A DNA stretch of 64,000 bases, from contig NC_134357.1 of the NCBI RefSeq assembly GCF_048569485.1, forward strand, positions 105,541,135 through 105,605,134. The letters run 5' to 3'. This document shows, piece by piece, positions 11,684 to 24,083 of the stretch; positions within the stretch are counted from its first letter, which is position 1; each line of letters begins with the position of its first letter. A program made the position numbers and the translations under genes. Under the pieces are notes generated by a model. The model was not told the DNA's origin, made no database searches, and was given only the letters and a program-made list of their open reading frames with translations. Origin of the DNA: Anomaloglossus baeobatrachus (Eukaryota; Chordata; Amphibia; Anura; Aromobatidae).

Positions 11684-13345
11684 CAGTGGGGAAAATAAGT
11701 ACGGTAATTGATACACTGCCGATTCTGCATGTTTTCTTACAAAGAATAGAGAGCTCTGTAATTCTTATCATAGGTACACTACAACTATGACAGACACAAT
11801 CAAAAAAGATTTCCTGAAAATCACATTGTATGATTTTTACACAATTAATTTGCATTTTGTTGCATGAAATAAGTATTTAATACAATAGCAATACAGAACT
11901 TATTATTTGGTACAGAAACCGCAGAAGGGATTTTGGCCCACTCCTCCACACTGATCTTCTCCAGATCTTTCAGGTTTCAGGGCTGTCGCTGGGCAACATT
12001 GAATTTCAGTTCCCTTCAAAGATTTTCTCTGGCTAGGCCACTGCAGTACCTTGAAATATATCTTACAGAGGCACTCCTTAGTTGCTCTGGCTGTGTGTTT
12101 TGGATCATGGTCATGCTGGAAGACCCAGCCATGACCCCTCTTCAATGCTGTTACTAAGGTAAGGAGGTTGTGGTCAAAATCTTGTGATATGTGACCGCTT
12201 CCACCCTCCCTTCAATATGGTGCAGTCATCCTGTCCCCTTTGCGGAAAAGCAACCCAAGTAAGTTGTTTCCACCCACATGCTTCATGGTTGGGATGGTGT
12301 TCTTGCGGTTGTATTCATCCTTCTTCTTCCTGCAAACACAACGATTGGAGTTGATAACAAAAAGTTTTATTTTGGTCTCATCTGACCACATGACCTTCTT
12401 CCATGCGCCTCTTTAGGATCATTCATATGGTCATTGACGAACTTCAAACGGGTGTGAATATATGCTGGCGTATGTGGGAATACCCTGTGTGCCCTGCAGG
12501 ATTTTTGTCCATTATGGCGTGTTTTACTAATGGTAATCTTTGAGGTTGTGGTCCCAGCTCTGCTCAGATCATTGACCAGGTCCTCCTATGTAGTTCTGGT
12601 CAGTTTCCTATCCTTTCTCAGAATCATCCTTACCCCACGAGTCGAGATATTGCATGGAGCCCCAGACCGAAACCAGAGCCGCAGCAAAATTACAGCAGGG
12701 TATATATATAATTTCAAATCTTATAGACAAGATTGACAAGCATCTTGTGTTTCTTCCATTTTTTAATAATTGTACCAACAGTTGTTGCTTTGTCACCAAG
12801 CTGCTTGTCTATTGTCCTGTAGCTCATCACAGCCTTGTGCAGGTCTATAGTTTTGTCCCTGGTGTCTTAGGCTGCTTTCACATCAGTTTTTTGCCATCAG
12901 GCACAATACGGCAATAACCTGAAAAAACGGATCCTGCGTCTGTTTCCACCTGATACGTTATTTCCCCTATAGACTTCTATTAGCGCTGGATTGTGCCGGA
13001 TGGCCTTGCGTTCCATACGGCTTTCGCATCCTTGCTTGTCCGGCGGCCGCATGGAACGCTGAGGGGAACGTTTTTTGTCTCTGGTGAAAAATCGTATTGT
13101 GCCATATCCGGCGCCGTACAGCGTGTTTTAGAATGCAAGCCTATGGACGCATGCTCAGTAACACAACGGATCCATCAAAAAACTGAAGGAACTGATGGAA
13201 ACAACTGATGCAACTGATCCGTTTTTTCACCGGATCCGTCGCATCAGTTTTTTCGCCGGATCGTGCCTGATGCCAAAAGCTGATGTGCGAAAGCAGCCTT
13301 AGAGAGCAATTTAGTCTTAGCCATGGTGAAGACGGTGGAGTGTCA
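11684..13345 (-). mobile_element. Tc1-like transposon (Tc1-B) with decayed transposase
   Basis: The left terminus CAGTGGGGAAAATAAGTAC follows a TA and is the classic end of a widespread fish/frog Tc1 family. Minus-strand transposase text starts at 13324 (MAKTKLLS), is interrupted by a MITE at 12870-13298, and ends near 11910 (GFCTK). About 12030-12145 preserves [19 protein letters not shown], the second-Asp region of the DD34E catalytic triad. Later sequence (VLQWPSQ) lies before the SPDLNPIE motif, whose region is frameshifted or lost. Frame breaks make it inactive. A typical transposase of this type is about 340 residues. Confidence 0.85.
12870..13298. mobile_element. Harbinger-like MITE inside Tc1-B
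   Basis: Terminal inverted repeats GGCTGCTTTCACATCAG and CTGATGTGCGAAAGCAGCC are flanked by TTA on both sides (12867-12869, 13299-13301). The interior is rich in CCGGAT/ATCCGG motifs. It interrupts the transposase shortly after its start codon. Confidence 0.85.
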
Positions 13346-13757
13346 ACTTTCCATTAATATGCTTATATACAGCACTCTTTGAACAGCCAGCTGCTTTAGC
13401 AATGACCTTTTGTGGCTTACCCTCCTTGTGGAAAGTATCAATGACTGCCTTCTGGATATTTGTCAAGTCAGCAATCTTCTCCATGATTGTGTAGCCTACT
13501 GGACCAAACTAAGGGACCATTTTAAATGCATAGGAAGCCTTTGCAGGTGTTTTGAGGTAGTTATTCTAATTTTCTGAGATACTAATTTTTGGGTTTTCAT
13601 TGGCTTTAAGCCATAATCATCAACATTAACAGAAATAAACAAATGAAATAGATCACTCTGTTTTCAGTGACTCTATATAATATATGTTCCCTTTTTTTAT
13701 TGAATTATTGAAATAAATTAACTTTTTGATGATATTCTAATTTATTAAGATGCACCT
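13345..13757 (-). pseudogene. N-terminal piece of another Tc1-like transposase (Tc1-C)
   Basis: From ATG at 13484 downward the minus strand reads MEKIADLTNIQKAVIDTFHK and on through GKPQKVIAKAAGCSKSAVYK for about 48 codons. This looks like the first helix-turn-helix of a Tc1 transposase's paired-type DNA-binding domain. It then fuses directly to the Tc1-B start region near 13340. Upstream (13560-13757) lies the untranslated part and terminal repeat of a Tc1 family ending GATGCACC. The catalytic domain is absent. Confidence 0.75.
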
Positions 13758-13807
13758 ACAGTATATGTGTCACACTGCAAAAATGTCATTACACCAGGAT
13801 TGCAAAT

Positions 13808-13808
<1 letters not shown>

Positions 13809-13851
<43 letters not shown>
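13809..13851. repeat. (TA)n microsatellite
   Basis: Nearly uninterrupted TA dinucleotide run. Confidence 0.95.
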
Positions 13852-13852
<1 letters not shown>

Positions 13853-14272
13853 CTCATGTTCTTGTGATACATATAAATATTCTGCAGTTTGTTATATTGT
13901 TACTATATTACTTCCTGAATAATTGGTTACAACATTTCCTTTGATTAATTATTGATCATCTTCTTGGGAAGCATTACAGTATATAGGAAGTATATTGCCA
14001 TTTGTTGTATTTTTTGTACACTTTCCTTCAGGATGACTCATTTATAGGTCTCTATAATCTTAGTTATGTTGCATTATCCACTACAAACAGCTTATTCATT
14101 TGACTTTTATTTGCTGTTGGGTAACTTTTTCTTTATTGTCATCGTCCTCTTTTTTTGTGTTTTTATGTGTTTTTAATCATTTCTAAATAAAAGTATATTT
14201 ATTCATGTGGGGATTTTCTGTTCACTCATTGTAGCCTGAGATTGCTCTCAGTGGTTTCGATTTGCATTTATC
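13852..14272. other. Gap: AT-rich, no gene seen
   Basis: AT-rich sequence without a convincing ORF or recognisable repeat ends. Confidence 0.5.
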
Positions 14273-14275
14273 TTA

Positions 14276-14697
14276 AGGCCGCTTTACACGTTATAGTTTA
14301 TCTGACGATCGCATGTGCGACGTGACACGCCCAGATCGTATTTCCGATTTGCCGGTATCGCTTATTGGTCGTTTATTTGCTGTCACACGTAACAATCTCA
14401 AAATGGACACATCAGCCATCAACGATATATTGTTGGTCCCAGGCGGTCGTTTGAATGTTGTTCGATGTTGGCAGAGTGTCAAACGTAGCAATATGTCAGC
14501 TGCTTCCCCAAAATTAACATTTTTTTTAAAAATGAATTACGTGTCAATGATCCACGATTTTCATCCTATTTGCGATCGTTCAGAGTCACTCGTAGGTGTC
14601 ACACGCAACAACGTCGCAAACGATGACGGCTGTGCGTCACAGAATCCGTGACCCCGACGACATATCTCCCAATAAATTGTAGCGTGTAACGGGCCCT
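14276..14697. mobile_element. Harbinger-like MITE
   Basis: AGGCCGCTTTACACGTTATAG at the left pairs with TGTAGCGTGTAACGGGCCCT at the right. TTA flanks both ends (14273-14275, 14698-14700). Same family as 2106-2529, in the opposite orientation. Confidence 0.8.
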
Positions 14698-14703
14698 TTA
14701 GGC

Positions 14704-15282
14704 TTTGCGCATTTTTTTGCTTTTTTTAATACATTTTTGATTGCGGTTTTGTCACAAAACTGCATGCCTATCCGTATTCCATCAAGCTCAATGAGAATCC
14801 TGCAGTTTTGTGCATGTTGTTTTTTTGCCTTGCAGATTTGATTCAGAAATAAATCTGTAGTATGTCAATTCTTTCAGCGTTTTGCAGCTTTTTTTCTACC
14901 TGCATAGAATGCATAGAAAACGCATCAAAACAGGACAAAAACTTTTTTTTTCTGCCAAGAGATGTAGATTTGGTGCAGAAATTTCTGTAACTAAACTTAG
15001 AGTGCTATCCCCAGTTACTGTTAAGTGGATCCACATTCTTACATCTGTATATCGCTGTCAGAGTACGGATCTCGATGCATGGATCGGCCATGGGTCTCCC
15101 GACCCTACTGTAACTCAGCAACTACATACTGTATGCATATATGAGGCTGTCAACTTCGGGTCGGGAAACAAAGGATTAGTCTGTGGATCACAGTCGATAC
15201 TTGAATCTTAGTAAAATAGATACACATGGCACTTCTGGGGATGGTGCACAAGTAGGTTCCAAAACCGTCTTAAACCATTGCA
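14704..15282. other. Gap: no gene; remnant of a MITE-like repeat
   Basis: The stretch near 14840-14900 (GTATGTCAATTCTTTCAGCG) resembles text shared with the repeats at 38801 and 62775. The rest, to 15282, shows nothing recognisable. Confidence 0.4.
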
Positions 15283-17907
15283 GAAACATGGCACTCAAGA
15301 TCAGTGGTAAACAGTGATTTTATTGTAGACAACTTGTAGGACCAGCACAAGCACAGACGTTTCGGTCATTAAAGATCTTCATCAGTGTGCAGTAATAGTG
15401 TGAAAAAAACAGGAATAAATAAAAGTAAATGAACAAGCATAAAAAATCCTGAAAGTAAATGTAGACATATATGACGCTGGGGAGCATCAGGAAGGACAAT
15501 GTGGATAACTGTGAGGACAGGATGGGATATGTAAATATCATGCCTAAAGAATACTGGTGAGGAGCTGCCTAGATAAGGATGCAGGTATACCAAGGAAATT
15601 ATGCAATCACAAAGGTTGTGAGACACCATAGAGAGCAAAGACCCTAAATAAGGGCCTCAGGTAAGTGTGGTAGTGTGGCGAGCAGCGGTGCAGAGTACAA
15701 TGCAGTGTCCACCGCTGTGTGATGTTGCACTGACAAGGGAGAAACCACGCTATGGTTTAAGGGCGGGGGTTGGGACTATCGAAGCCCGCGTGACCAATGG
15801 GCAGGCACCAGAAAATGAAGAGATATGGCGAGCCGGGTATGAGAGGAGCGTCAGAGTGGGGGGAATGTCCAGGATCACAGACAGGGCCGGTGAAGATAAA
15901 GAGTCCAGTGATGATGAAGAACTCGACTGTTGTCTAGGACACAGAGGCTGGGTAGGGGAGGATTCATAGTGTCTAAGGGGATGGAGGGTGGAACATACGT
16001 TCAGGCTATCATACATGGCTCTGGGAGGTGAGAAGAGAACAATTAGTCAGATCGTGACAGAAGTCTGGAAAAGCACATAGGAGAAAGGAAATTAAGTTAT
16101 CAAAAGGGCATCTAATAAAATATCCATAACAAAGGCAATTAGTATGCCAGTGTGTCGCCCAGGGCTATGAGGTACTCGGTCCCGGGCGATGTATTGCTGG
16201 GGAAATGTCACTTGGTGGCCGTTGCCCGGTTTCGAGTCCTGGGGGCGCTTTTTAAAAGGGGTATATTTACAGGGGAGATTAAATGAAAGTTTATAACGTG
16301 ATGCCACTTGCGGGTTGCAGTTATGTGGATGGAGCCGCCGCTGCACAGTTCCCACTACTGGGGCTGGTGTTGGTGGCAGCCTGGATGTTAGGACCTCCAC
16401 AAGCAGGGCCGGGTCCCAGAGGATAGGTGATGTGGATGGGTGCAGAAAGAAGGTAGGCCACACAAGGGGTTGCAGTGTAACTGGTTCCTTTACTCACAGT
16501 CAGATGGAAACTTGTCACCCAAGAAAGCTGGTTTTGACCGCTGGTCCCCTTTGTTCCAGTGCCGGTTTAGTGACCTGGTGGCTTCATTTCCCTGCACCTG
16601 TCTTTGGTTGGTGGGTCACCGTGGTTTGGAGCATCTGGGGGTCTCCTCCTGGTAGTTTCTCAACGGTAGTCCGTATGACGGTAGCGTGAACCCTGTGGGG
16701 TCGGAGTCTCTGGTCCTGTTCCCCGGTTCTCCCATTGCTACTAAGTCCTGAACTTCAAGGTCAGTGAGGTCCTTGATGGTCCCATAACTGTGCAGATTTT
16801 ATAAGGTCTGCCTGGAGCGTTTGCCTGACCTAGGATTCTGTACCCCGTTGGTGCTATGGTTCCGGGAGTACTCCACCATACACCACCGGCAACCAGATGC
16901 CTGGGCCCTCAGGTCACCGTCACACTCCTGTCAGTGCTTCCACTCGCTCTCTCCGTCCGTCCGTCACCGACGACTCTCTCCACTCAACTCCACTGTCTTG
17001 TCTGAATGTCCACTGTCTGCCCCTTCAATTTGGTCGTCTAGTGGACTAGATCAGCTCCACCTCTAAGTGTCCATCCATTAGATCCAACTGTAGTCTGGCA
17101 CCAGTCTATAGGGAAATTTGGGGATAAAACAGGGATTATCTGGAATGTTTTTGTTGTTACCGGCACTGGTCTTCTGGGTCCCTGGGGGTAGGCTCTGCAT
17201 CTTGGTGGGGAAGCAGTAGCTTATAGCTCACTGATGGCTTCAGGGGCACTACATTTCTCCTTGGTTAATTCCAGCACGTCCTCGGGCTGCGAAGTGACAC
17301 AGGCTAACACGTTTTATTAAGCAATGTAAATATGTAGTTCCCTGATGGCTTCAGGGGCGCTACACCAGGCTCTTCAAGAGACATGAGGAACAAAGACATA
17401 TGCCCCAAATCTGTCATAGGTATTCAGTACAACAAACATACAGTATGTTAGCATAATGAGAACTGGCAGACAGTAACAATAAGACGTATCATACTCATAA
17501 GAGAAAGGAAATGAACTTATAGAAGGGGCATCAAGTGAACATATCCATATTACAGGCAACTAGTATGACAGACCCTAAGAGACACGAGTAACAAAGGCAT
17601 ATGCAACAAAACCTGTAATATGTAATTAGTACAATAAAACTATATGCTTGTATAATAAGGACATGAATGGCAGACAGAAACAATAGGACATATCATGTTA
17701 TATGCAGTCGGATGATACAGTAAGGTATCCATATGGTGTGATGTAAAAATGAATTGGGAAGTAGATGGAATATGAACAACAGAGCTAGTGTACCAGGTTT
17801 ATGAAAAAAGAGGTTTCAAAACAAGAGGGGAAAAAGCATAAGAGATATCAGAGAGATTAAACCAAAATGTTATCATATAAATGCTTGCAGGTCTTAATCC
17901 CTATTGA
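15283..17907 (-). repeat. Left inverted arm (Penelope terminal repeat)
   Basis: Minus-oriented copy of the terminal repeat, interrupted by a solo LTR at 16151-17364. A hammerhead-like motif is visible on the minus strand: CTGATGA (15385-15379), a short hairpin, then GAAAC (15363-15359). Confidence 0.75.
16151..17364 (-). repeat. Solo LTR, family 3
   Basis: On the minus strand it begins TGTAGCGCCCCTGAAG and ends GGGCGACACA (TG...CA). CCAG flanks both ends (16147-16150, 17365-17368), and the uninterrupted right arm shows one CCAG at this place (within AAGAGCCTGGCATACTAATT near 21926, reverse complement). It is a solo LTR of 1214 bp. A fragment of the same family lies at 61440-62105. Confidence 0.85.
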
Positions 17908-18899
17908 CTTACAAGAGGCACATGGCACATCTAACACTATTAATGGGTGCAATGGTAGGGTCCAGAGCCGTAACCATAAGCAAATAACCATGCACTCTAA
18001 AGTGAATCATAATACGTTTATTACTTCCAAAAGAATTCAAACCAGTTAATGAAATGAAGAAGTTCCGGTCAGTTAGACCTTCTTCAGTACACTGGTAACT
18101 ATATACAAAAATCATACATTAGTATAACAAATAATATTCAAGAACAAAAACATCATGATGTGATTCAATATAATTTTTCTGTGTCAAAATTCATACAAAA
18201 AATTGTGAAAAATTGTATAGAAATAAATACCATATATCAATTTGTATAACATGATAAAGAGAAAATAAATCATTCAAAAGAGTCAAATGACGGAAAATAA
18301 AATAGAACCACAAAAATCAAGAGGAACAGAGAAGAATCCAAAACAAATGTAATATGACCATAAAGGATTAATATGATCGATTAATCAGTACATGAAGAAA
18401 TATACTGGGCTAATAGACGGAGGTCCGGTCAGAGCACGTATCACAGGGACTGGAGACGGTGAGCACAAACTGCGCATGTACTGGGTAACTGACTGTGAGC
18501 AATGCTATCAGAAACTACAAAGGAGAATATGCGGTGGGTAGTGACCATGTAGAGTGGTGTATGGGAATAGCTGTATGAATGAATAGAAAATGAGTGAGAA
18601 TGAGCTGCCATAGAGAAGTGAGGTCGTGTCAGTTACGATTCTGCAAGAAAAGGAAAAAAAGGGATTATTCTTTTAAAGGGAAATAATAAAAATACATGAA
18701 ATACATTGAATTAGTTTTTGTACAGAATGATTTATAACATAGATAATAGAATCTATAGCAGGAAATTAGTAAGATAATTGATAGTAATGCCCTAAGTATG
18801 TCTCATGTGAGCTAATAAAAACGTAAAAAACTTCTATACAAAAGAGTATCTTCAAGACACAATGACTATAAAAAAGATTGTAAATCATAATCACGGTTC
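17908..18899 (-). repeat. Penelope-type 3' tail, second family
   Basis: On the minus strand this contains CTGAAGA (18087-18081), a stem, and GGAAC (18066-18062), followed by AT-rich text. This is the layout of Penelope terminal repeats with hammerhead-like motifs. It differs in sequence from the arms on either side. No ORF of note. Confidence 0.5.
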
Positions 18900-20206
18900 A
18901 AAGTCATATAAATGGCGGGACAATTATACACCCCAATTCTATTGTTCTCATTACAGAATATCCTATACAGACTATTCCACCTCCAGCCAAGACAGCAACC
19001 GCAAGGGTCAACCGACAGCTACGATGCATTTTTTAGGATAATCCAAAAGGCCACCAAGAAGAAAACCCGCAGGGGAGGACACCATAAGCGAAAGCTCATC
19101 AACTATGAGAACCACCAGATCCCAGGTAAACCATCATTAGTGGTTAATATTACTGCTAAAACATTAAGCGTAGCACAATTATCTGTATTAGCGTGAGGTT
19201 TATCCTTTTGCCCAACAGTTAATTTAAGCACCTTTCATCTCGAAATGGACTTTCATCGTTTCTTTAGGAACTTAAGATTTTTTATACTGCATTGCCTGGA
19301 CTTCATTTTACCTTGTCCTTCAATTCCCAACAACAAAGTTTTTTAGATGCTATCATCATTAAAGATGCAGATCTCTCTTCTGAACTTTTCGTCAAACCCA
19401 CTAATTGCAATAAGCTTTTACATTTTGGCAGCTCACACCCTCTAGCTATGAAAAAATCCATTCCCATTTCACAGTTCAAATTTGTCAACAGGATTGTCAC
19501 TTATCCTGGGACATGTACACAACGCATTGAAGAGATGAGAGAAAAATTCCTTTGCCTACCCCCCCAGTACCCTTAATCAACCTACCCGGTCCATCAACCC
19601 TACACCATGCAGAAATGTCAGAGATCGCATCCCCTCTGTACACAAGTATCACCTTTATTCTTACATCATGCATAGGTCCATAAGACTACCTGGTGGTCAA
19701 GGAATTTCATCAACCTTTTCTTTCCTGTTTCAAAAAAGCCCCTAATCTAAAAGACAGTATAGTCAGGGCTGACCTCGGACCTAGCCATACCAATCCCAGA
19801 CAATGTTTTTTTAAAGAACCCTAAAATGGGCACCTATCTGCTTATCAATGTAAGAATGTTCTAAGGGGCAACGTAATACACCATCCCCACAGATGTAAAA
19901 GATATCCCTTTAAGGATTTTATTTTTTTACATGTGACTTCTGATATGTGGTCTATCCCATTGAATGCCCCTGTGGTCTCATCTATGTAGGGAAAACAACC
20001 CAACCTGTGAAAGATAGACTCTTGTTGTAAGCACACTGCACTCCCTATCTCCTATCACTTCATAACACAGGGTCACACAGTGGCACAGTTACGCTTTCAG
20101 ATATTGGAACAGGTGCAAGCATCACAGAGGGCTGACAACCGCATCTAGCTACTCAAACGTAGAGGCCTATTGGATCCATGAGTTATAGTCCCTACATCTC
20201 AAGGGT
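18900..20206 (+). pseudogene. Penelope-like reverse transcriptase / GIY-YIG endonuclease remnant
   Basis: A 94-residue open stretch at 19292-19576 contains FLDAIIIKD, then FVKPTNCNKLLHFGSSHPLA and KKSIPISQFKFVNRIV. This is the conserved text just after the palm of Penelope-type RTs (known form FLDV...KPTD-N-LLHF-S-HP...IP-SQ-R--RI). Downstream, near 19960-20030, the plus strand reads YPIECPCGLIYVGKTTQPVK, a GIY-YIG nuclease core with an upstream Cys pair. The order RT then GIY-YIG is diagnostic of Penelope-like elements, which use the nuclease to nick target DNA and the RT to copy their RNA there. The N-terminal RT motifs, including the catalytic Asp pair, are missing and the frame is broken, so it is inactive. 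A basic stretch (KATKKKTRRGGHHKRKL, near 19040-19090) may be the start of the original protein. Confidence 0.8.
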
Positions 20207-20350
20207 CTCAATAGGGATTATGACCTGCAAGCCTTTATATGATAACATTTTGGTTTAATCTCTCTGGTATCTCTTATGCTTTTTCACTCTTGTTTTGTAA
20301 TCTATTGTTTCATAAACCTGGTACACTAGCTTTGTTGTTCATATTCCATC

Positions 20351-21530
20351 TGTCGCGGGCAGGGAGGGGACACTGCGCTCACCACGCTCGGGTCCGGCGC
20401 TGCTGCTGCTGCTCGGTGGCTCGAGCAGTGGGCCGGATCCGGGGACTCGAGCGGCGCTCCTCGCCCGTGAGTGAAAGGGATGGTTTGGTGGGGTTTGGGA
20501 TGTCGGTTTGTGACGCCACCCACGGTATGTGGTGAGGTTGGGACACCACCGCTACTCTGTACGGGGATCCCGGGAGCGTTGACAGGGAGCAGCTGGGATG
20601 GTTCTCTCTCCTCCGTAGGTAGGGGGAATTTGGTGGTCCCGGGGCCCGGTGATGTTGACTGCCAGGCAGATGGCGGGGTTTGGCGAGGTGCAGGGTCACG
20701 GGGGCAGCGCGATGCCAGACGGCACGGTGATAATCACTCAGCCAGTAACGTACACGGAGTCTCTGGTAAAACAGACGGCTGGATGGACGGGTCCCACAGG
20801 CGGCTGCGGTGATCACTCCCGGTAGGTTGATGGTGACTGTCTCTCCCTGCACCTTTGTTGTGTTTTCGGCCCCGATTGCTTCCCACCGGTAGCCCGCTCC
20901 CCAGCGGTGTGTTTGCCAGAGGAGCCTCTTTTGCCTGCAGGCGCTGGCCCTGGGAACCCTAGCTGTGGCGGTAGCTGTATTTCCCTTCACGGTTGAGTGG
21001 TTGCCTTCAGTCGGGTATTTACTGCTGGGAAACCCCGGAGGTTCCCGTCGCTGACGGATTTGACCAGTTTAACGGCGACTCCAAGCCTGGTCGGGGTCCG
21101 TAGGCCCTGCCGGATGGTGCTGGCTTCTCTTCGCTCCCTGATCCGGTACCGGGGGGCCACAGCCCGTCCCCGGTCCTTACGGTTGTGCGTCACTCGGCCT
21201 GTCCTGCAGACGGTCACCACCGTCTGCCAACCTTGCTCTCAGGTGCCCGAGCCACGTACCCGGACACGGTCAGTCTGCTCCAGCTCCTCAACTACTACTT
21301 CCACCCTTCCCTTTCCCTCACGGAACTTCAACTAACTTGCTTTTCCCGCCTCCAAGGCTGTGAACTCCTCAGTGGGAGGAGCCAACCACCTGGCTCCACC
21401 CCACCTGGTGTGGACATCAGCCCCTGGAGGGAGGCAACAAGGATTTGTGTCTGACTTTGGTGTTCCTAACCAGGGTGTGGGGTGTGTTGTTGCAGTACCT
21501 GTGACGTCCTGGCTTGTCCAGGGCGCCACA
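20351..21530 (-). repeat. Solo LTR, family 2, minus strand
   Basis: Begins TGTCGCGGGCAGG and ends GGGCGCCACA, the inverse of the LTRs at 22537 and 25793. CATC flanks both ends (20347-20350, 21531-21534), and the left arm (near 17753) shows a single uninterrupted site. It is 1180 bp and GC-rich. The 203-residue minus-strand frame inside it (20379-20990) is LTR sequence read by chance. Confidence 0.9.
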
Positions 21531-22536
21531 CATCTACTTCCCAATTCATTTTTACATCACACCATATGGATACCTTACTGTATCATTCGACTGCATATAA
21601 AACATGACATGTCCTATTGTTTCTGTCTGCCATTCATGTCCTTATTATACAAACATACAGTTTTATTGTACTAATTACCTATTACAGGTTTTGCTGCATA
21701 TGCCTTTGTGCCTCGTGTCTCTTAGGGTCTGTCATACGAGATGCCTGTAATATGGATATGTTCACTTGATGCCCTTTTTGGAACTTCATTCCTTTCTCTT
21801 ATGAGTATGATACGTCTTATTGTCACTGTCTGCCATTTAAGTTCTCATTATACTAACATATGTTTATTGTACTGAATACTTATGACAGATTTGGGGCATA
21901 TGTCTTTGTTCCTCATGTCTCCTGAAGAGCCTGGCATACTAATTGCCTGTGTTATGGATATGTTTATTAGATGCCATTTTGATAACTTCATTTCCTTTCT
22001 CCTATGTGCTTTTCCAGACTTCTGTCACCATCTTACTAATTGTTCCCTTCTCCCTTCACAGCTTCGCATGATAGCCTGAACGCATGTTCCACCCTCCATC
22101 TCCTAAGACACTATGGATCCTCTCTTGCCCAGCCCCTGTGTCCTAGACAACAGTTGAGTTCATCATCATCACTGGGCTCTTTATCTTCACCGGCTGTGAC
22201 CGCGATTCTGGACATTCCCCCTGCTCTGACGCTCCCCTCATATCCGGCTCATCATATCTCATCACTTCCTGGTGCCTACCCATTGGTCACACGGCCGCGA
22301 TAGTCCCACCAAGCACAGCGTGGACTCTCCCTTGTCAACGCCACATCACACAGTGGTGGACACTGAATTGTACTCTGCAGCGCTGCTCGCCACGCTACCA
22401 CATTTACCTGAGGACCTTATTTAGGGTCTTTGCTCTCTATAGCGCCTCACCACCTTTGTGATCGAATAATTTCCTTGGTATACCTGCATCCTTATCTAGG
22501 CAGCTCCTCACCAGAATTCTTTAGTCATGATATTTA

Positions 22537-23778
22537 TGTGACGCCCTGGGCAAGCCAGGGGTCACAGGTCATGACACCACCACACCCTACACCCCGGATA
22601 GGTACACCAAAGCTACATAAAAATCCTTGTTGCCTTCCTCCAGGGGCTGATGTCCACACCAGGGGGTGGGCCAGGCAGTTGGCTCCGCCCACCGAGGAGT
22701 ACACAGCCCTGGAGGCGGGAAAACCAGGCAGAGCAGAAGAGTTTAGGGAGAGTGAGAGTTAAGAGTGAAGTGGTAGAGGAGCAAGAGAGAGAAGTAAAGG
22801 TGGAAGAGAAAGTGACAGTTGAGAAAGCCTGAAGTTGGTCCGGGTGTGTGCACCGGACTGAGACAGCCAGGTCAGCAGACGGTGGTGACCGTCTGCAGGA
22901 GAGGCTGCTTGGAGGTTGCCGAAAGGACCGTGGACGGGTGGTGGCCCGGCGGTACCGGAGCGGTATACGAAGAGAAGCCAGCACCATTGGCAGGGGCCTT
23001 TCGGATCCCGGCAAGGCTAGGAGTCGCCGTGAATTTGCCAAATCCGTCAGTGAAGGGGACCTTTGGGTCTCCCAACAACCAAGTCCCGATTGAAGGCAAC
23101 AGTCCAACCGTTAGAGAGAGACACCGCCACCGCCAAGGCACCAGTTTCTCAGGGCCAGTGCCTCCGGGCAAAGAGGGGCTCCTCCGGCACATATCCAAGC
23201 CGGGGAGCGGGTTACCGGTGGGAATCCATCACTAACAACATAGACTTAGGTGCAGGAAAAGGGACCGTCACCGTCAACTACCGGGGAAAAGCAACAGCAG
23301 CCATCCGTGGGAACCGTCTTTCTAGCCGTGTGTTTTACCGAAAACTGTGTCACCGTCTCAGGCTGAGTGAGTACCACAGTGCCGTGAGGCACAGCACTGC
23401 CCCCGCGTCCCTGCACCCCACCAAGCCCTGCACTGGCCCCGCCATCCCTCATCCCCCAACTCATCACTGGGCCCCGGGACGACCACCCCCTACCCACGGA
23501 GGGGAGAACTAACAACTTTGCTGCTCCCTGTCACCGCTCCCGGGATTCCCATACAGAGCAGCGGTGGTGTCCCTACAATCACCACAACCGTGGGTGGCGT
23601 CATGGACAATAGACTATCTCAAAAACCAAACCCCTTTCACTCACGGGCGAGGAGCGCCGCTCGAGTCCCCGGGATCCGGCTCATCGCTCGAGCCACCGAG
23701 CAGCAGCAGGCTGCAGCAGCAGCGGCAGCCGGACCCGAGCAGTGGGACAGCGCAGCGTCCCCTCCTCCGCCCGCGACA
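22537..23778 (+). repeat. 5' LTR of the family 2 element
   Basis: TGTGACGCCCTGGGC to CCCGCGACA. Solo relatives are at 20351-21530 (minus) and 50422-51650 (plus). Confidence 0.9.
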
Positions 23779-24083
23779 ACTTGGCGTCACAAACAGGATC
23801 TTACCGCTCTGCCGTTGGGTAGAGATGCGCCTTGTGACCGCCGGAGGTGTCCGGACGGAAAATTCCAGAAGCCGCCATCTTTGGCGCGAAGAGTCCCCGC
23901 TCGAGCATCTTCTCGAGTAGCAGAGGCGCAAAGGCCAAAACCCCGCCCCGATAGAGGAGGGGCCGGAAAAGAGGCTAAGGGGGACGAAATGGCGACTGGT
24001 CGCATGTGAGGTGGCTATAAAGCAGGGACGCCAGGACCCTGTGGCCACCTTGTTGCTAGTTCCTGGAAAGCACGACTGCCGAG

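Noticed and set aside
20379-20990. 203-codon minus-strand ORF
   Set aside because: Lies wholly inside the GC-rich solo LTR. The same sequence in the other LTR copies is read in different, shorter frames.
20351-21530. CpG-island promoter of a host gene
   Set aside because: The GC-rich block is a solo LTR with a perfect 4-bp target duplication and no adjacent exon.
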